Below, piece by piece: positions 30,201 through 38,091 of a DNA stretch of 39,834 nucleotides. Under the pieces are notes generated by a model, which worked only from the letters and a program-made list of their open reading frames with translations, made no database searches and was not told where the DNA came from. Source of the DNA: a virus; IMG/VR virus record IMGVR_UViG_3300045973_000143, positions 1 through 39,834 of that record; one strand, 5' to 3'. Within the stretch, counting starts at the first letter, position 1; the number at the start of each line of letters is the position of its first letter. Made by a program: the position numbers and the translations under genes.

Positions 30201-30461
30201 AACCGGATAAGAACCGAGAGATTTGGTTATATCCGGTAATTTATCCGGTTTTTTATGCGCTGTGGTGATGCGTCGTGATTTTGGGTGATTCAATCTTCCG
30301 GGGAATCGGCGCGCTGGGGCGGTCTTCCTGATTCAGGCTGCTACAACGTGCGTCAGTGATCGCTATTATCGATCATCAGCAGCATGCGCGGCCTAACTCC
30401 TTGAATTCAAAAGACCCCGGCGCTTGCTTCTTCGATTTATATCCGGTTGGTTATCCGGTTT
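30201..30461. repeat. attP-like region with TATCCGGT arm-type sites
   Basis: An inverted AACCGGATAA at 30201-30210 and direct TATCCGGT copies at 30230, 30242, 30440 and 30452 (approximate starts) surround about 180 bp. The paired copies form a 25-bp direct repeat (30227-30251 and 30437-30461, 22 of 25 identical, 210 bp apart). This fits arm-type integrase sites flanking a crossover core; part of the 419-bp non-coding gap upstream of the integrase. Confidence 0.6.
30357..30375. other. Candidate attP crossover core
   Basis: TGATCG-CTATTAT-CGATCA: two perfect inverted 6-bp arms flank seven bases, the geometry of tyrosine-recombinase core sites with a 7-bp overlap. It lies centrally between the arm-type repeats. 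No tRNA end sequence is visible around it. Confidence 0.4.
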
Positions 30462-30545
30462 CGTTGTCGCTACCCCTTTTTCGGAGGCTGGCGAGGGGTA
30501 AATCAGGCGGCCATTATCGCCCGCCAGCTTTCGAGGGGCAAGAAA

Positions 30546-30572
30546 CGAAAAAGGGGCCATTTCTGGCCCCTT
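30546..30572 (-). terminator. Leftward terminator of the early operon
   Basis: On the minus strand AAGGGGCCA, loop GAAA, TGGCCCCTT then TTTCG: a perfect 9-bp stem with a GNRA loop and T-run (30572 down to 30546). It ends the minus-strand operon before the attP region and integrase. Confidence 0.85.
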
Positions 30573-30618
30573 GGTCTGGGTGGATCACGGCATCTGAGTT
30601 TTTCTTCGATACTTGGGA

Positions 30619-31383
30619 TCACAGGTATTCCCTCCATTTGCCCATACGCAAATCATCTGCGCAGTAAAATTCATCCCGATCACCGGAAGGTTTTCCGTCA
30701 GCAATGCGGTTTTCCTCCCCGCGATTTTCGCAAGCCTTAGCACACGCCTCCGCTACTCGCTGCTCAATCTCTGCGGTGTTGGGTGGGGCGGTTTCCACTA
30801 CCGATAAATCAATGTGACCAATAGACATCATGTCTTTAAATTCTGGGTTTGAATGATCTGTCCAGCAGATGCACATTGAAACTGCAAATCTCCCATTACC
30901 TTTGTTTTCCCAGCGATAGTTACCATTTAGGTCAATACCGCAGGCAGCTTGAGCAATTGCATGCGCCAGAGTTTCTTTGTCTGAATAACCATCACGCCAA
31001 GGCATAGCAATCAGGTCAAAGTCTCTGCGTGTTGATCCGTGAAGACCAATTGCGTACCCGTGTTCCCTAGCTACTGCTCGAATATCAGCAAGGCGAGACA
31101 TAAAGAACGCTTGCATCTCGTCGACGGTTTTAGCCTTGAACCAGTCGCCATGCACGTATTCGACCGGCTTCTGCTCACTCGCAACGATGGGAGAGGGGCG
31201 GGTGAATAGTGCATCGCCTATCTTCAGACCGTGCTTGCGTACAATTTCTGCAATCGGGTTGCTTCCAATAAAAAGCAACTGCCAGCCACCGCAAATTCTG
31301 GCCACCGGCTCCGCTTCATCGCAAGCCTTCTTCAGCGCAAGATACTTATCGCGCCAGTCGTCGCGCTCTTGTTCTATGGTCAT
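30619..31383 (-). CDS. Hypothetical protein with a GS-x3-DFD motif
   Basis: The 254-residue product is the last gene of the leftward operon. The N-terminus has PVARICGGWQ and ALFTRPSPI, like short phage modules of unknown role; the middle reads AREHGYAIGLHGSTRRDFDL (about 104-123), in which Gly-Ser and the Asp-Phe-Asp pair recall minimal nucleotidyltransferase signatures, followed by a WRDGYSDKETLAHAI segment. That resemblance is weak because the usual spacing is longer. The gene is AT-richer than others in the operon. Function unknown. Confidence 0.55.
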   Translation of the reverse strand: MTIEQERDDWRDKYLALKKACDEAEPVARICGGWQLLFIGSNPIAEIVRKHGLKIGDALFTRPSPIVASEQKPVEYVHGDWFKAKTVDEMQAFFMSRLADIRAVAREHGYAIGLHGSTRRDFDLIAMPWRDGYSDKETLAHAIAQAACGIDLNGNYRWENKGNGRFAVSMCICWTDHSNPEFKDMMSIGHIDLSVVETAPPNTAEIEQRVAEACAKACENRGEENRIADGKPSGDRDEFYCADDLRMGKWREYL

Positions 31384-31595
31384 GCCGCCTCCCGATGATC
31401 ATCATTCGCCGGCTGCTGCCCGGCCTGCTTCTGAATCCAGCCCTGCACCGCAGACTGAAGCCAGCCAGACGCATGCTTTCCCAGCTTTATCTGCGCCGGA
31501 AACTCGCCGGCCTTGATGCGGCGGTAGATAGTGGCCGCGCTCAAGCCGACAGTTTCCTCCAGCTCTGGCATACGGATGATGCGTTCTTCGCTCAC
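31380..31595 (-). CDS. AlpA-family helix-turn-helix regulator/excisionase
   Basis: A 71-residue protein with the AlpA layout: RIIRMPELEETVGLSAATI, then YRRIKAGEFPAQIKLGKH and a WLQSAVQGWIQK end (residues 5-60). AlpA-type proteins are small winged-helix DNA-binding proteins that often act as excisionases or activators near P4-type integrases. Here it lies in the early operon some 1.2 kb from the integrase. It overlaps the next gene as ATGA. Confidence 0.8.
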   Translation of the reverse strand: MSEERIIRMPELEETVGLSAATIYRRIKAGEFPAQIKLGKHASGWLQSAVQGWIQKQAGQQPANDDHREAA

Positions 31596-31597
31596 TT

Positions 31598-32095
31598 TCA
31601 GACCCTCCCAATGCGGCGCGCCAGGCGCTGACCGATGATGTCGAATTCCACAGCACAGTCCGCGAATGGAATATCGTCGCCCAGATCGTCAAACGACGGC
31701 TTCGGCTTGTTGGTTTGCGTCGGGCGTGCCGGCGCTTGATCGTATTCACTGGCCGGCTGAGAACTTCCGGAGCCGCGACCGCCTCCGGCAAACTCAATCT
31801 CTGACACCTTGCCAACCATCTTGACGCCCTCGCTCCCGTCGCGCTTTTTGTAGGTTTCGACATGCGGGTCATTGATCACGGCGTAAATCTGGCCGCCCTT
31901 GGTCAAGTGCTGCGCCAACGACTCGGCACGCTTGCCCCACAGCGAAGCCTCGATCCATTGCGACGGCCTGTTGCCGCTCTGGTCTTTCTGGCCGTGGTTG
32001 TAGGCCAGAGCCAGCGATGCGACGGGCTCATTGCTGCCGGTGTAGCGAAGTTCGGCGTCACGGCCGAGGCGGAAAATTCCAACGATCTGAGCCAT
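31598..32095 (-). CDS. ssb: Single-stranded DNA-binding protein
   Basis: The 165-residue product starts with an OB-fold (GIFRLGRDAELRYTGSNEPV, WIEASLWGKRAESLAQHL, GGQIYAVINDPHVETY), followed by a Gly/Pro/Gln-rich linker and FDDLGDDIPF near 135-145. That acidic tip, which normally ends SSB and binds partner proteins, is followed here by about 20 further residues. It protects single strands during phage recombination and works with RecT and the exonuclease in the same operon. Confidence 0.85.
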   Translation of the reverse strand: MAQIVGIFRLGRDAELRYTGSNEPVASLALAYNHGQKDQSGNRPSQWIEASLWGKRAESLAQHLTKGGQIYAVINDPHVETYKKRDGSEGVKMVGKVSEIEFAGGGRGSGSSQPASEYDQAPARPTQTNKPKPSFDDLGDDIPFADCAVEFDIIGQRLARRIGRV

Positions 32096-32541
32096 TACGC
32101 GGCCTCCTTTTGTTTGTTGTCGGCGTTCTTCATTCGGTCATATGTCTTCTGCAGCTCTTGGCAGGACACCTCGTACAGCACCAGCGGTTGCTTCATCCAG
32201 AAATCGCGGTACATGCTCACGAAGGAGCGCAGCACCTTCAATTCTTCGGCGTTGCAGCCCATCTTGCCGGTGCGGTAATAGCGGCCACGAATCGTTCCAA
32301 GGACCGGGCCGAGCGTGTTCTTCGCCCAGATCATGGCCGGGCGGCGCTGGTCGCTTGTGCTTCCGGCGAGAATCAAGACGCCCTGCATGTCAGCTATTGT
32401 GTCGAAATGCTCAAACCCGGCATATCCTAGGGCGAAGGCTTCGACGGCCATCCGCTCGCGGGTTTCGAGCCGGTCATTGCACAGGCCGCGCATGACCAGC
32501 ATCGGGGCGGACTTGAGGCCGGGGGTTCGGCGCTTTCTCAT
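32095..32541 (-). CDS. Hypothetical protein
   Basis: A 148-residue basic, helical protein with MVLRG-like start region (APMLVMRGLCNDRLETRERM), an AFALGYAGFEHFDTIADMQG segment, and SFVSMYRDFWMKQPLVLYEV. It resembles an uncharacterised family seen in recombination operons of proteobacterial phages. It overlaps the SSB start by one base and the dUTPase end by four, so all are co-translated. Confidence 0.6.
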   Translation of the reverse strand: MRKRRTPGLKSAPMLVMRGLCNDRLETRERMAVEAFALGYAGFEHFDTIADMQGVLILAGSTSDQRRPAMIWAKNTLGPVLGTIRGRYYRTGKMGCNAEELKVLRSFVSMYRDFWMKQPLVLYEVSCQELQKTYDRMKNADNKQKEAA

Positions 32542-33047
32542 GATGCACCCGTCGAGCCAAAGCCACCGGATCCACGCTCAGTCTTAGCCGAGAACTCAGC
32601 CACAACCCTGAACGCCGGCCGAATTACCGGCACAAACATCATCTGCGCGATCCGCTCTCCGGGCTCAATGTGGATCGGATTCCCGCCTTGGCGATGGTTG
32701 GCCGTGTTCATGTGGCCGCTGGTCGGGCGTGCCCAGGCGCAGATCATCACTTCGCCCTGGTAATCCTCGTCGATCAGGCCAACGACGTTCCCGAGAACCA
32801 AGCCTTCCTTGCTGCCGCGCCCAGACCGGGGAATTACGACGGCCGCAATGTTGGTCAAGTTCGACCCGTAGGCCATGTTCAGGCGGATTCCGGTCGGAAT
32901 CATTACCTGCTCACTCGGCAGGATAGAGATAGCCGTGTCGATCATCGCCCGAAGGTCGAACGCTGCGGCTCCATCGGTTGAATACTGCGGGCCTTCGGAG
33001 CCGTATGCTTTCGCGGCGGCTTCGGTGGTGTAGATTAGTTCGATCAT
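32538..33047 (-). CDS. dut: dUTP diphosphatase
   Basis: ATG 33047 gives 169 residues with all five dUTPase motifs: I AAAFDLRA (27-34, Asp31), II PRSGRGSKEG (73-82), III GLIDEDYQGE (90-99, catalytic Asp93), IV EPGERIAQM (128-136), V RGSGGFGSTG (158-167). The homotrimer hydrolyses dUTP to dUMP and so keeps uracil out of phage DNA. The longer upstream frame is rejected because it lacks motif content. Overlaps its neighbours by four bases on each side. Confidence 0.92.
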   Translation of the reverse strand: MIELIYTTEAAAKAYGSEGPQYSTDGAAAFDLRAMIDTAISILPSEQVMIPTGIRLNMAYGSNLTNIAAVVIPRSGRGSKEGLVLGNVVGLIDEDYQGEVMICAWARPTSGHMNTANHRQGGNPIHIEPGERIAQMMFVPVIRPAFRVVAEFSAKTERGSGGFGSTGAS

Positions 33048-33295
33048 TGTTGTCTCGCTTTCAGCATTGCGTCGGCCATCCTGTAGGAAACTCCTGCAAC
33101 ATGGTCTATGTCGTCCTTGCCCCATCCCGCGTTTGGGTCTGTCATATAGGCTTGCATCGACTTCGCTGCGAAGTAGTCGCGCAACGTCATTCCGCCTTCG
33201 CCAACATCAAGACCGGACACAAATCCCTTTTCTGGATGATCAATATCGAGCGTTTGCGACTGAGGAAACGCCGGCCCTCCTGTGTCCTTGCTCAT
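33044..33295 (-). CDS. Small hypothetical phage protein
   Basis: An 83-residue protein reading MSKDTGGPAFPQSQTLD, then GMTLRDYFAAKSMQAYM (35-51) and a helical end with YRMADAMLKARQ. The GMTLRDYFAA motif is shared by many small phage proteins of unknown function found in early operons. Overlaps on both sides are four bases. Confidence 0.7.
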   Translation of the reverse strand: MSKDTGGPAFPQSQTLDIDHPEKGFVSGLDVGEGGMTLRDYFAAKSMQAYMTDPNAGWGKDDIDHVAGVSYRMADAMLKARQQ

Positions 33296-33537
33296 GCTGT
33301 TTCACCTGCGAGAATGGATGCGGCCTTGTGAATTCTGGCGTTGAACCAACGGCGGATGCAGTAGCTGCGGACCAGAGAAATGATGGTGTAGATCGCCCCA
33401 AGCAGAACGTTGTCGGCGGCGCTAATCGCCCATCCGAAATGCGGGAAAATAAGTGCGTTTGCCGTGAAGTTGATAGCGAAGCCGATCAGGATGTTGATGA
33501 CGGCTTCAACGAATGATCCGAGTCGTGATTGGCTCAT
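33292..33537 (-). CDS. Two-span membrane protein (DUF7220-like)
   Basis: The 81-residue product has two predicted membrane helices (about 8-27 and 40-60; INILIGFAINFTANALIF and VLLGAIYTIISLVRSYCI) and a basic ending RRWFNARIH. It matches the layout of a small phage family I know as DUF7220. Its function is unknown; a superinfection or membrane-associated role would be speculation. Confidence 0.7.
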   Translation of the reverse strand: MSQSRLGSFVEAVINILIGFAINFTANALIFPHFGWAISAADNVLLGAIYTIISLVRSYCIRRWFNARIHKAASILAGETA

Positions 33538-33767
33538 TGCTCAACTCCCTCAAGCGTCCGCGCATCAACCCCGAACGCCTTTGCAACCGCGTCAGCGTCG
33601 AACGTAGAAGCAGGCGGCACCATCCACGCAATGCTGTCGCAGGCGCTAGAGCCGGACTCGCGCTCATGGCCCAGCGTGCAATCGCCCGATGGGCCTGCCT
33701 CGAATCGATGACAGTTTCCCAATGACGGGCAGGGCGTTGGATTCTCTAACAGGCTAAATTTGATCAT
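33534..33767 (-). CDS. Small Cys-containing hypothetical protein
   Basis: A 77-residue protein starting MIKFSLLENPTPCPSLG, with four cysteines spaced over residues 13-43, and a C-terminal helix region with DADAVAKAFGVDARTLEGV that looks like a small DNA-binding or protein-binding helix pair. It overlaps both neighbours by four bases. No family identified. Confidence 0.55.
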   Translation of the reverse strand: MIKFSLLENPTPCPSLGNCHRFEAGPSGDCTLGHERESGSSACDSIAWMVPPASTFDADAVAKAFGVDARTLEGVEQ

Positions 33768-34102
33768 TGGTTAATCCCTTGTTCGTGTGAAATGTGGCAC
33801 TGCCACGCCTGCGTAAGATGGCCGGTGTGCGGTGACAGGAATACCGAACTAGCCCGCACCCAGCCGGCCCGTTCCAAAACCCGCGCCATCCGGTGGTTGT
33901 CCGCCCGAGTGCTGCACACCGCGAAGCGAATTCCGGCCTCAGCCAGCGTCCGCATCTGGTGTGCCTTGAGCGCGTGACCGTGGCCCTGCCCCTGGTATTT
34001 CTGGAATACCTTGAATCGGTAGCACATGGCCACGGCGCGGTTGGTCGGCATGGTTGAATAGCTGTATTCGCCGTGTTCGGTGTGGATGGTGGCGGCTGGC
34101 AT
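33764..34102 (-). CDS. GNAT-like acetyltransferase domain protein
   Basis: The 112-residue product has a GNAT-type core: VFQKYQGQGHGHALKAHQM (32-50) resembling the acetyl-CoA binding QxxGxG loop, VCSTRADNHRMARVLERAGW (62-81), and a C-terminal strand. It lacks part of the usual N-terminal region, so it is a minimal member or a relative without activity. The substrate is unknown. Confidence 0.6.
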   Translation of the reverse strand: MPAATIHTEHGEYSYSTMPTNRAVAMCYRFKVFQKYQGQGHGHALKAHQMRTLAEAGIRFAVCSTRADNHRMARVLERAGWVRASSVFLSPHTGHLTQAWQCHISHEQGINQ

Positions 34103-34104
34103 GG

Positions 34105-34491
34105 CTAGGCGGCTTTCTGTTCGGAAAGAAGGCCGGCCGCTATAACCTGTTCGCGAGAAACCTTTCTCGGGTTCTCAATTGTCCAGAAGCACGGCGGTTC
34201 GTTCTCTTGAAGCCAGTCACCAATCAGCACCTCAAGCGCGGCGCGTTTCTCCTTGCCTAACCCAGACAGCCAATCCCCCGCGCATTCGCCCGCATGTTCG
34301 TCGGCTCGCTGCTGGGAATTTTCAAGCACATCATCTGCATCAATGAAAGCGTGCGCCGTTACGCCCTTGTTTTCCCCGACCCAGATTTCGTTCAGGTGCG
34401 GGTCACTTGCGAATACTTCGGCGGCTGCCGCCTCCGGCGTGTCGAATTGCCCGTGGTAGCACTCTTCGTCGTAGCTATAGCTGTAGTCCAT
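34105..34491 (-). CDS. Hypothetical phage protein
   Basis: A 128-residue acidic protein with MDYSYSYDEECYHGQFDTPE at the start, FASDPHLNEIWVGENKG, and a helical middle with ADEHAGECAGDWLSGLG. The pattern EIWVGE and the C-terminal SREQVIAAGLL are common to an uncharacterised group in early phage operons. It lies two bases after the ATPase gene. Confidence 0.6.
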   Translation of the reverse strand: MDYSYSYDEECYHGQFDTPEAAAAEVFASDPHLNEIWVGENKGVTAHAFIDADDVLENSQQRADEHAGECAGDWLSGLGKEKRAALEVLIGDWLQENEPPCFWTIENPRKVSREQVIAAGLLSEQKAA

Positions 34492-34493
34492 GA

Positions 34494-36323
34494 TTAAGCT
34501 GCCTCCTTAATCTGCCCGGCCGTACCGTTCTCCACCCAGAATCCCTCGATATTCGGCAACAGTTGCGCCGGTAGCGCCTTGAGCGTCCCGAACAAAAGCG
34601 CCGTGTCGATTTCGCCGGCTTCGGCCAGGTCATCAAGCCAGTACAGCGCATCCTCGCGGCCCTTCATGTCGAGAACGTCGAAGCGGTCCAAGACAAGCAG
34701 CTTGACGCCGGAGATATGCGACACGGCCTCGGCGATCATGGCGTCAGCGCGCCACTGCTCGGACTCGGAGAGCAAGGCGTATGGGCGGCCATGCAGCGCG
34801 GCAATGATCTGCATGTCGGGCAGGATTTCAATCCGGTCCCATTCCGCATCGCCTGCCGTGACTGCCAGCCGGTGGTTGATCGGCTCAAGGGCATCGGCCA
34901 GCAGTTCAGCCGGAATGCCGTCCGGGGCCAGAGCGTCGGCGATGTCCGTCCATGCCAGAACGTCGGCGTGAAGCTTGGCCACTTGCTTGATCAGTTCAGA
35001 TCGGCGATCTGCCTTGGCGATGATTTCCGACAGCGTGGCGCATTCCGCGTTTGCGATCTGACGGCGCTCTTTCAGCGCATTAACCTTGGTTTCGGTGGCG
35101 CTTGTATCGAAGGATTCAGCCTTTAATTTGTCCAGCGCTTTCAGTTGCGTGGCGGCGATCTGTGCAGCCTCAAGGTTGCGCTTGCTGTTGGTGACCGCGC
35201 TCTGCATCAGGCGCAGGGCGTTTTCGTACTCAGGCAGCTTGTCGATCGCTTCTTGATCCGGTTTGGCGTCGTGGCCGATAGGGTCGCCGTGCAACTGGAT
35301 GAAATCGTAGAGGTGCTTGCTTGCCCGACTAAGAAGGCCAGAGTCCCACTCAACGTCCGGGTAACGCTCCGACAGGTCGAGAAATTCTTCGGTGACGCTG
35401 GCCAGACCGCGCAACAGGTATTCGCCGGGAGACTTCGGGTCAGGCCTCGCAACGCCGGCCCGGTCCTTGCAGTCGGCAACCTTCTGCTCCCATGCCGCCA
35501 GTTCGGCTGTGTCGAGGTTCAGCTTGGTCGTGTAGCGTTCCACGTTGCCGGCGATGGCCTCAAGTCCGGCGCGCTTCTCGTTGGCTTCCTTGATTTGGCG
35601 CTGGCTGGCGTTTGCCGCTCCGAGCGTTTGCAAGGCAACGTCCAGATCTGCGGTGATGCCCTGCAGATGGGCCTTGGCGTTTTCCAGATCGGTCAGCGCG
35701 TGTTCATGGCCTTCCGGCAGCGGTGCCGGTTGCCACTTGCCGCCCTTCTCCTTGCCCCAGGTATCGCCACCGGTTGCGGTCTTGTAGCTGGCCTTGGCGT
35801 CGCGTGCCTTGCTTGCTGCTTCCTTGCTTGCAGCATCGAATCCGGCGCGCAGGATCGGCAGTATTTGCTCGATCTTGTGGGCGTCGCATCCCTTGTCGAG
35901 CAGGCGCTGCTTGACTGCCGGGCCGTCGAGCTTGACGCCCATCAGAGAAAACAAAAATTGGCGCTTTTCGTTTTCAGGAATATTGGCAAATCGTTGAGCA
36001 TCGAGCACATAAGTTAATGTGGCGTCGGTGCTGTGCTGGCCCTTTCCGCTGGGCAAAACAATGGATGCGGTCCATTCCTGACCTTCGTCGGTACCGAGGA
36101 CTTCGGCAAAACCAGATTCATTCCCCTCGGTGATCAGCGCGGCATAGTCTTTCTTGAGGTCGACGCGGACGCTTTCTCCGGTCAGGGCCATCCTGACAGC
36201 TTCCTGAATTGAACTTTTGCCGGCGTAATTTTTCCCGGCAATGAGCGCCACCGGCTTGGACAGGTGCAACTCGACGGCGCGGGCGCCGAGGAAGTTGCTG
36301 GTGGTGATGGTTTGGATTTTCAT
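34494..36323 (-). CDS. SMC/RecF-type AAA ATPase
   Basis: The 609-residue protein has an SMC-like head: FLGARAVELHLSKPVALIAG then the Walker A AGKNYAGKSS (29-38), a long coiled-coil middle (about 200-430), and Walker B LLVLDRFDVLD (about 546-556) after the signature region. It resembles phage RecF/SbcC-like proteins that work with nucleases or clamps in recombination. It lies next to the clamp and RecT genes, so it likely helps load or process recombination intermediates. It overlaps the clamp gene by four bases. Confidence 0.78.
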   Translation of the reverse strand: MKIQTITTSNFLGARAVELHLSKPVALIAGKNYAGKSSIQEAVRMALTGESVRVDLKKDYAALITEGNESGFAEVLGTDEGQEWTASIVLPSGKGQHSTDATLTYVLDAQRFANIPENEKRQFLFSLMGVKLDGPAVKQRLLDKGCDAHKIEQILPILRAGFDAASKEAASKARDAKASYKTATGGDTWGKEKGGKWQPAPLPEGHEHALTDLENAKAHLQGITADLDVALQTLGAANASQRQIKEANEKRAGLEAIAGNVERYTTKLNLDTAELAAWEQKVADCKDRAGVARPDPKSPGEYLLRGLASVTEEFLDLSERYPDVEWDSGLLSRASKHLYDFIQLHGDPIGHDAKPDQEAIDKLPEYENALRLMQSAVTNSKRNLEAAQIAATQLKALDKLKAESFDTSATETKVNALKERRQIANAECATLSEIIAKADRRSELIKQVAKLHADVLAWTDIADALAPDGIPAELLADALEPINHRLAVTAGDAEWDRIEILPDMQIIAALHGRPYALLSESEQWRADAMIAEAVSHISGVKLLVLDRFDVLDMKGREDALYWLDDLAEAGEIDTALLFGTLKALPAQLLPNIEGFWVENGTAGQIKEAA

Positions 36324-37009
36324 GATTCCGAAGCCTCCATAGAAAGTTCAAATTCACCGCGCTCCGGCAACCAAGTCGGAAGCCAGCCAAGCGAATCGCG
36401 AACCTTCATGATTCCGCCGATCACCTCAACCTCGCCGATCCCGGACAGCAGGAACAGGAGCGGGGAATCTTCATCGCGGGAGAAGAAGCGGATGGCCGGC
36501 GCCTTGGTGCCGATCTTGATTTTCAGCACATCGGCGAGGAAGTTCATGTTGACCGCCCCGGTGATTCCTTCGAGGTAGCCAGTGCAACTGATGACGCTCT
36601 CGATTCGCGGGAACGTGCCGTCGATCACCGACTTTCCCGGCTGAACAAAAACAGGCTGAACGGCAGCGTCATTCCAGACCGCAGAGCCGTTGTTCATGAC
36701 ATCGAATGTCACCTTGGTGTCTGCGTGCTTGATAGCATCCTTTGAGACGGTGGCAATGATTTCCGTTTCGGCGTATCCGTTCGGGTCACGGATGACTACG
36801 AAGCGATGGCCGTCAGTAGCAACAACCATCACCGATCCGTCGTCCAGCGGGCGGATATTCACGCCGCACAGGTAGTAACGAACATCTGATTCCGCGATGA
36901 ATGGGAAAGCCGCTTTGATAGCGATTGAATTAACGCGGCAAATAAGGCGCTGGGCAATGCTCGAATCGTCAGGGATGACGAGCATGTCCGGTTGCATTGG
37001 TGCGTTCAT
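36320..37009 (-). CDS. DnaN-like sliding clamp domain protein
   Basis: ATG 37009, preceded by AAGGAAAAATC, gives 229 residues; the longer upstream frame is not supported. It contains AAFPFIAESDVRYYLCGVNI, GSVMVVATDGHRFVVIRD and DGTFPRIESVI, which match the beta-clamp domain II and III pattern. Full bacterial clamps have about 370 residues, so this is a shortened form. It could tether polymerase or nuclease to phage DNA. A clamp in a phage recombination operon is uncommon. Confidence 0.7.
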   Translation of the reverse strand: MNAPMQPDMLVIPDDSSIAQRLICRVNSIAIKAAFPFIAESDVRYYLCGVNIRPLDDGSVMVVATDGHRFVVIRDPNGYAETEIIATVSKDAIKHADTKVTFDVMNNGSAVWNDAAVQPVFVQPGKSVIDGTFPRIESVISCTGYLEGITGAVNMNFLADVLKIKIGTKAPAIRFFSRDEDSPLLFLLSGIGEVEVIGGIMKVRDSLGWLPTWLPERGEFELSMEASES

Positions 37010-37034
37010 GATTTTTCCTTGATGGGTACTTGAT

Positions 37035-37054
37035 GGGGCGGAATCACCCGCCCC
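37035..37054 (-). other. GC-rich hairpin in the recT-clamp intergenic gap
   Basis: GGGGCGG (37035-37041) pairs with CCGCCCC (37048-37054) over a 6-base loop. On the transcribed minus strand no T-run follows, so it is more likely an mRNA stability or translational element than a terminator. Confidence 0.4.
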
Positions 37055-37061
37055 TTGCTGA

Positions 37062-38075
37062 TTACTCGACGGACATCCCGCCACGCTCACGCCGGCCGCG
37101 TGCCGGCTGCTCGGTCTGCCCTGCCTCGGACATTTCGCGCTGCTTGATCGCGGCGATTTCCTCGGCCGTAGGTTGGAATCCACCGGTGGATTTGTTCTGC
37201 TCGACTTGCTTCAAGGCTTGGTCATCCGGGTCGGTCGCGCTGGTCGGTTTCGTGTCGAGTATTTCGCCGGTTGATTTGTCGACCGTGCCATTGCTTTGGC
37301 TGGCGCCGTGCTGCGTCGTCGGTTGATCGTCCATGTCGATCACGACACCGTTTTCGATGGTTGCGCCGCGCCCGCTTTCCGCTGCGTTGCTGATAGCGAT
37401 GGCGTTCGATACTTCGATTGAGCACGGCATGTACTTCAAGACCTGAAGCAGCGGTACCTTGCGGGCGTACATCTCCCAATCGCGGTAGCTGTAATGCTTG
37501 GTGCCGACCTTGTTGTATTTGTCGCGGTGCTTTGTGATTTTGGTGACGCGCCACAGCTCGATGATCGGCATGCTGGCATCCTTGACCCAGCCGATAGCGT
37601 AGGCGTGGGTAATGTCGGCCGGGTCGTCGAGATCGGTTTCGTTGTGGATGATCAGGTCACGGCGGGCGCCGTCCAGAAAGGTGTATTCCTGATCCTTGAA
37701 GATCACACCGGTGAATACCGTTCCGCGACCGCTGCGCGACACCAAGTCGACCAGCCCCTTCCAACCCGGCACAAAGGTGCAAGTGCGGCCGTAAGGGACC
37801 AGAAAGCCGGCGCCATTGATGCCGGGCTCAAGGCCCAGCTGCCCGGCCGTCATGATCGATGCCGCGATGCTCTTCGGTTCGCAGTTTTGAAGCTGCGCCG
37901 ACGAACTGAAAGCGGTCATGGCGAGTCGTGCCATGCGGTCGGCCGTCAGGTGCTTCGGAAGGGCCAAGGCCATCTGCGGCTTCAGCTTGTCCATAAAGTT
38001 GCTGAAGGCAACAATCGGGTTTTTCGGTTCCTGATCCTTGCCGGTAGCGACGGCTTTCAGGGATTGCGTGGTCAT
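37062..38075 (-). CDS. recT: RecT-family single-strand annealing protein
   Basis: ATG 38075 (GGAGAACG upstream) gives 337 residues. The RecT core includes RMARLAMTAFSSSAQLQNCE, SIAASIMTAGQLGLEPG and PGWKGLVDLVSRSGRG, followed by LWRVTKITKHRDKYNK and a C-terminal Gln/Thr/Pro-rich tail. RecT anneals complementary single strands and promotes strand invasion with the exonuclease encoded next to it. The C-terminal disordered tail of about 90 residues may bind SSB. Confidence 0.92.
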   Translation of the reverse strand: MTTQSLKAVATGKDQEPKNPIVAFSNFMDKLKPQMALALPKHLTADRMARLAMTAFSSSAQLQNCEPKSIAASIMTAGQLGLEPGINGAGFLVPYGRTCTFVPGWKGLVDLVSRSGRGTVFTGVIFKDQEYTFLDGARRDLIIHNETDLDDPADITHAYAIGWVKDASMPIIELWRVTKITKHRDKYNKVGTKHYSYRDWEMYARKVPLLQVLKYMPCSIEVSNAIAISNAAESGRGATIENGVVIDMDDQPTTQHGASQSNGTVDKSTGEILDTKPTSATDPDDQALKQVEQNKSTGGFQPTAEEIAAIKQREMSEAGQTEQPARGRRERGGMSVE

Positions 38076-38091
38076 GGTTCGTTCTCCTTGG

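Noticed and set aside
30255-30430. tRNA or tmRNA remnant at the presumed attP
   Set aside because: No T-loop signature, no CCA-type end and no acceptor stem could be found, although P4-type integrases often use tRNA ends.
30481-30540. GCTGGCG/CGCCAGC inverted repeat as an insertion sequence end
   Set aside because: Arms are only seven bases, there is no transposase frame nearby and no target duplication.
35145-36017. 290-residue plus-strand open frame
   Set aside because: It is antisense to the SMC-like ATPase coiled coil. Its Leu/Val-rich product follows from the Glu/Lys-rich codons on the other strand.
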